This document shows positions 61,219-64,000 of a stretch of 64,000 nt of DNA, piece after piece; position 1 is the stretch's first letter, and every line of letters begins with the position of its first letter. The notes under the pieces were generated by a model. The model was not told where the DNA came from. It worked only from the letters and a program-made list of their open reading frames with translations, and did no database searches. The position numbers and the translations under genes were made by a program. This DNA comes from Mesorhizobium sp. (GTDB lineage Bacteria > Pseudomonadota > Alphaproteobacteria > Rhizobiales > Rhizobiaceae). Where the stretch lies: NCBI RefSeq assembly GCF_023954305.1, contig NZ_JAMLIG010000003.1:186001-250000 (forward strand), in the 5' to 3' direction.

Positions 61219-61884
61219 TCAAGCGCCAGATTCGACCAGAAGGCCCGCCGCTTTCCACTCAGGCATGCCATCCTCTAGCCTGCGGGCCCGCAATCCCTGA
61301 GACCGGAGTTCGGCGACCGCCTCGAAGGACATGACGCACCAAGGTCCCCGGCAATAGGCGACTACTTCGCGGCCTGGCTCGAATCCTTCCGACCGCGCCG
61401 AAAGCTCCGAAAGCGGGACGTTGATGGCTCCCGGAAGATGGCCGAGCGCGTATTCGTCTGGGGGGCGGACGTCGATGACAGTGACCGCGCCGTCGCTCAT
61501 CCGCGCCGCCAGTTCCTCGCGCGAGATCGGCTCCATGTCGTCCCGGCGGTCGAACCAGCCGCGCACCACCCGTTCTACCTCCGCCGAGTGCTTCTCGGCC
61601 ACGGAGCGGATGGCGGCGAAGGCATCGAGCACGCCGTCGTCGGCCAAGCTGTAGTTCACGAACTTGCCGTCGCGCTCGGAGGTGACCAGGCCAGCGCGAC
61701 GCATCGCCTGCAGGTGTTGCGAGACGTTCGCCACGGGAAGTGAGAGCTTCGCCGCCAGCGCCTCCACGCTACGCGGACCTTGGGCCAGATGCTCGACAAG
61801 TTCGAGCCGCTGCGGGTTACCGAACGCCTTCGCCACCTGCGCGAACTGCTCGTAGAGCGCCTGCTTCGGGTTGGAGATTGACAT
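61219..61884 (-). CDS. ArsR-type regulator fused to a rhodanese domain
   Basis: A 221-residue fusion. Residues 1-100 are an ArsR winged HTH (AKAFGNPQRLELVEHLAQGP, ANVSQHLQAMRRAGLVTSE). Residues 125-221 are a rhodanese domain (VTVIDVRPPDEYALGHLPGA) with the active Cys in VAYCRGPWC. Such fusions sense sulfane sulfur or thiol stress and control sulfur genes. It is divergent from a DsrE-type gene, with a palindrome between. Confidence 0.92.
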   Translation of the reverse strand: MSISNPKQALYEQFAQVAKAFGNPQRLELVEHLAQGPRSVEALAAKLSLPVANVSQHLQAMRRAGLVTSERDGKFVNYSLADDGVLDAFAAIRSVAEKHSAEVERVVRGWFDRRDDMEPISREELAARMSDGAVTVIDVRPPDEYALGHLPGAINVPLSELSARSEGFEPGREVVAYCRGPWCVMSFEAVAELRSQGLRARRLEDGMPEWKAAGLLVESGA

Positions 61885-61905
61885 CCTGCAAAAGCCTCGT
61901 TACGT

Positions 61906-61927
61906 CATTCAACATAATTATTGAATG
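61906..61927. promoter_or_regulatory. Probable ArsR-type operator
   Basis: CATTCAA-N8-TTGAATG: perfect 7-base inverted repeat in the divergent promoter between the ArsR-rhodanese gene (start 61884) and the DsrE gene (start 61964). Typical shape and place of an ArsR-family operator. Confidence 0.75.
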
Positions 61928-61963
61928 TTACACTACCATATCGCTCGTCGAAGGAGCAAGACC

Positions 61964-62320
61964 ATGTCCAATACGTTGCTTATCCTCAATGACCCGCCTT
62001 ACGGCACCGAGCGCTGCTATAACGGGCTTCGCCTCGCCAACGCCCTTGCGAAGTCCGATCCGGACGGAAAGGTCGGAGTCTTCCTGATGGCCGACGCGGT
62101 CCTCGCGGCTAAGGCAGGGCAGAAGACGCCCGACGGCTACTACAACCTCGAGCGAATGCTGAAACGGCTGCTGGCCGCCAAGGGCAGTGTCCTCCTCTGC
62201 GGCACCTGCATGGACGCACGCGGCATGACGGACCAGGAGCTGGTCGAAGGGACCCGCCGAAGCACCATGGATGAACTCGCAGCGGTAACGCTCGCCGCCG
62301 ACAAGGTCCTGGTGTTCTGA
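61964..62320 (+). CDS. DsrE-family sulfur-relay protein
   Basis: A 118-residue DsrE/DsrF-like protein: LLILNDPPYGTERCYNGLRLA, VGVFLMADAVLAAKAGQ, VLLCGTCMDARGMTD with the Cys pair that carries sulfur, and AAVTLAADKVLVF. AAGGAG precedes the ATG. TGATG overlap with the MFS gene. A persulfide carrier role fits the rhodanese-linked regulator. Confidence 0.85.
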   Translation: MSNTLLILNDPPYGTERCYNGLRLANALAKSDPDGKVGVFLMADAVLAAKAGQKTPDGYYNLERMLKRLLAAKGSVLLCGTCMDARGMTDQELVEGTRRSTMDELAAVTLAADKVLVF

Positions 62321-62610
62321 TGTTGTCGCGTATGCAGGGCCAGGTGCTGGTGCTGGCGAGCGCCCAGGCGCTGTTCCAGACGGCGTCGGTCATGGTGATG
62401 ACCGTCGGCGGGCTCGCAGGCGGTTTGATCGCCTCGCGGCCGGAACTTGCGACCATGCCGATCGCTGCGATGTTCCTCGGCACGGCCCTCGCCACTTTTC
62501 CTGCGTCGATGTGGATGGCGCGGGTCGGCAGGCGCGCGGGTTTTGTCGGAGGAGCGCTGCTGGGAGCGCTCGGCGGGTTGGTGGCGGCGGCGGGCATTTG
62601 GACGGGGTCG
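62320..62610 (+). pseudogene. MFS transporter, N-terminal fragment cut by a transposon
   Basis: About 97 residues of an MFS protein: VLASAQALFQTASVMVMTVG, MFLGTALATFPASMWMARVG (the loop 2-3 motif region) and FVGGALLGALGGLVAAAGIW. At about 62610 the sequence changes to the end of a transposon and the frame closes at 62664. The rest of the gene should lie beyond the other end of the element, outside the window. Confidence 0.8.
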
Positions 62611-62618
62611 TGTCATTT

Positions 62619-62740
62619 GGCACTTAATTATGAGAATGTCATACAAACAACTCCAAATGCTTAGGCCGGCACTTAATTTGAGAATTAGCAGTTAATTTGA
62701 TAATCGCTCTTGGCGTTTGCCACTTAATGTGAGAATCAGG
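62619..62740. repeat. Four degenerate repeats at the transposon end
   Basis: A motif of the form GCACTTAAT-T-TGAGAAT occurs at 62619, 62668, 62688 (GCAGTTAATTTGATAAT) and 62719 (CCACTTAATGTGAGAAT), all in the same orientation. Spacing of about 20-50 bases at the end of a transposon is typical for TnsB or TniA binding sites. Confidence 0.75.
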
Positions 62741-62770
62741 CTCTCGGAGTTTTTTCAACCGCGAGCCTCC

Positions 62771-64000
62771 ATGAGCGACCCATTTCCCGATGAAATTGAT
62801 GAGGCACTTTGGGATGAAGCGTGCAGGCGTGCGGACGCGATCCGCGGCTTCCTGAAGCGAAATTCTGAGGGCGCGACGGCCGGAGAAGTTGCGGAACTCG
62901 TAGCCGAACTCGGCCTTAGTCAGGCAACTGCATACCGGCTGATCAAGCTGTTCCGCGCCGGCGGGACCGTGCTGTCTCTGGTGGATCGGAAACGGGGCCG
63001 CCCCGAGGGTCATCGTGCCCTGGACAAGAAGCGGGAGGAGATCATCCGCGCGACGATCAGCGCCCACTACCTGAAACAGACCCGGCCGACGGTTTCGCAG
63101 CTGGTCCGTGACGTGCAAACAAACTGCATGTCGGCGGGGCTCAAGCCACCGCATCGCCGGACGATAGTGGCCCGCCTCACGGACATCGACCTCCAGAAGC
63201 GTGCCAAGCGCCGCGGCGAACAGAAGATCGTCAAGGCGACGACGCCTGTTCCCGGAGTGTTCGGTGCATCCCGACCCCTCGAAGTCGTCCAGATGGATCA
63301 TACGAAGGCCGACGTCTTCGTCGTCGACGAGGAAACCCGGCAGCCGATCGGCAGGCCGTGGCTGACGCTAGCGATGGACGTCTGCAGCCGGATGGTCACA
63401 GGGTTCTATCTCACCATGGACGCGCCGTCTCGGCTGTCGACCAGCCTGTGCCTTCTACACTCCGTATTCGACAAATCGGCATGGCTGCGGGAACGTGAGA
63501 TCGCCGAGCCGTGGCCCGTCGCCGGCCTGCCTGACACGGTACACGTCGACAACGGCCCCGACTTCCGCAGCAGGGCGTTCAGGAGAGGATGCCAGGACGC
63601 CGACATCGCGATCGAGTGGCGGCCACCGGGTGAGCCGCGTTTCGGCGGTCACATCGAGCGCCTGATCGGCACGCAGATGGGGAGGCTGCACCTGCTGCCC
63701 GGGACGACATTCAGCAACGAACAGGAGCTCGGCGAATACAACCCCAAGCGGCACGCAGCGCTGACTTTGAGGGAACTCGAGCGCTACATCGCACTCGACA
63801 TCGTCGGCTCCTACCATCAGTCGATCCACAGTTCCCTAGGCCGCCCGCCGATTGCGGTCTGGCGGGAGCGCGAGGGCGAGATCCCGCTTCGGCTACCGCA
63901 GGATCGGCTCCGATTCTGGCTGACCTTCCTGCCCGAGCAGGAGCGCACTTTGCGGCCGACTGGCGTTCACCTGTTCGGCCTGCGCTATTGGTCGGCGGCA
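62771..64000 (+). CDS. Mu-type/TnsB-like transposase (partial, runs off the window)
   Basis: An open frame of 410 codons from ATG 62771 with no stop in the window. It has a helical N-terminal domain with an HTH (SQATAYRLIKLFRAGGTVLS, KRGRPEGHRALDKKR) and an rve integrase core: first Asp in VVQMDHTKADVF, second Asp in VHVDNGPDFRSRAF, catalytic Glu in RFGGHIERLIGTQMG. The Mu C-terminal beta-barrel domain begins towards the end (RLPQDRLRFWLTFLP, VHLFGLRYWS). It belongs to the TnsB/TniA group, which normally works with an AAA+ partner (TnsC/TniB) encoded next. It is intact as far as seen. Confidence 0.9.
   Translation, partial: MSDPFPDEIDEALWDEACRRADAIRGFLKRNSEGATAGEVAELVAELGLSQATAYRLIKLFRAGGTVLSLVDRKRGRPEGHRALDKKREEIIRATISAHYLKQTRPTVSQLVRDVQTNCMSAGLKPPHRRTIVARLTDIDLQKRAKRRGEQKIVKATTPVPGVFGASRPLEVVQMDHTKADVFVVDEETRQPIGRPWLTLAMDVCSRMVTGFYLTMDAPSRLSTSLCLLHSVFDKSAWLREREIAEPWPVAGLPDTVHVDNGPDFRSRAFRRGCQDADIAIEWRPPGEPRFGGHIERLIGTQMGRLHLLPGTTFSNEQELGEYNPKRHAALTLRELERYIALDIVGSYHQSIHSSLGRPPIAVWREREGEIPLRLPQDRLRFWLTFLPEQERTLRPTGVHLFGLRYWSAA

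Larger units (their letters stand above)
62611..64000. mobile_element. Left part of a Tn7/Mu-type transposon (continues past the window)
   Basis: The element begins with TGTCATTTGGCACTTAATTA inside the MFS gene, followed by four repeats that look like transposase binding sites and then the transposase gene. Tn7-like and Tn5053-like elements start with TGT and carry several such repeats at each end. The other end is not in view, so length and cargo are unknown. Confidence 0.75.

Noticed and set aside
1..64000. Search for CRISPR arrays, tRNA or rRNA genes.
   Set aside because: No regularly spaced direct repeats and no tRNA or rRNA signature seen by eye; the only direct repeats are the transposon-end motifs at 62619-62740.

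Overview
This window looks like an accessory, denitrification-centred region of an alphaproteobacterium, probably Hyphomicrobiales/Rhizobiales. The evidence is the high GC content, a fused NarK1-NarK2 ahead of narGHJI with a PpiC-type isomerase (a layout I know from Brucella and Paracoccus), and rhizobial-type IS256, IS110, IS91, ISKra4 and IS630 sequences. No rRNA, tRNA or CRISPR array was seen. The assignment is inference, because there is no phylogenetic marker here.

Layout. 0-1.9 kb: broken IS256 and IS110 elements. 1.9-9.3 kb (minus strand): a lipoprotein hydrolase, two small envelope proteins, and an efflux operon reading TetR, TetR-like ligand domain without a DNA-binding domain, HlyD-type adaptor, ABC permease, ABC ATPase and TolC. 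The TolC gene carries a one-base frameshift. 9.4-13.9 kb: a graveyard holding an IS91 transposase split into inverted pieces, integrase, serine recombinase and ISKra4 scraps, a decayed RND pump and a second TetR with a sister operator. 14-22.2 kb: a Crp/Fnr regulator divergent from a cluster for a CuA-type heme-copper enzyme. Its catalytic subunit has Gln where oxygen reductases have the cross-linked Tyr, so it resembles the NorSY/sNOR-type NO reductases. With it come CtaB, Sco/SenC, a cytochrome b-ferredoxin-MvhD-like fusion, a hemerythrin and Idi. 22.4-24.2 kb: a decayed DUF59/DUF2249 pair, a DUF1858 protein and a second Crp/Fnr regulator. 24.6-29.3 kb: aldehyde dehydrogenase with an AcoR-like regulator that lacks the AAA+ domain, HemN and a DUF2249 protein. 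29.4-33.6 kb: a three-subunit molybdenum hydroxylase running into a broken anaerobic sulfatase-maturase gene. 33.7-40 kb: a YVTN beta-propeller protein, a Cys-rich exported protein, and ubiV-ubiU-ubiT divergent from ubiD-ubiX (oxygen-independent ubiquinone synthesis). 40.4-44.2 kb: an IS630 element apparently carrying a cupin gene, a 5'-truncated iron-sulfur membrane protein and an IS110 remnant. 44.5-60.2 kb (minus strand): one long co-directional block narK, 4-TM protein, narG, narH, narJ, narI, ppiC, small His/Cys protein, hemerythrin, mogA/moaB, DUF2478, DUF2249, large membrane protein, DUF2249, DUF59. 60.4-62.6 kb: a third Crp/Fnr regulator and an ArsR-rhodanese / DsrE / MFS sulfur-related set, the MFS gene cut by a Tn7/Mu-type transposon that runs off the end.

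How it fits together: narGHI uses quinol to reduce nitrate, narK moves nitrate and nitrite, UbiTUV/UbiD/UbiX keep ubiquinone available without oxygen, HemN keeps heme available, and the heme-copper enzyme would dispose of NO. At least seven TTG-N8-CAA boxes (FNR/NnrR/DNR type) lie in front of these units, and the three Crp/Fnr proteins all lack an N-terminal iron-sulfur cysteine cluster, so they look like NO-responsive or NarR-like members. This shared box is the main evidence that the dispersed units form one anaerobic regulon.
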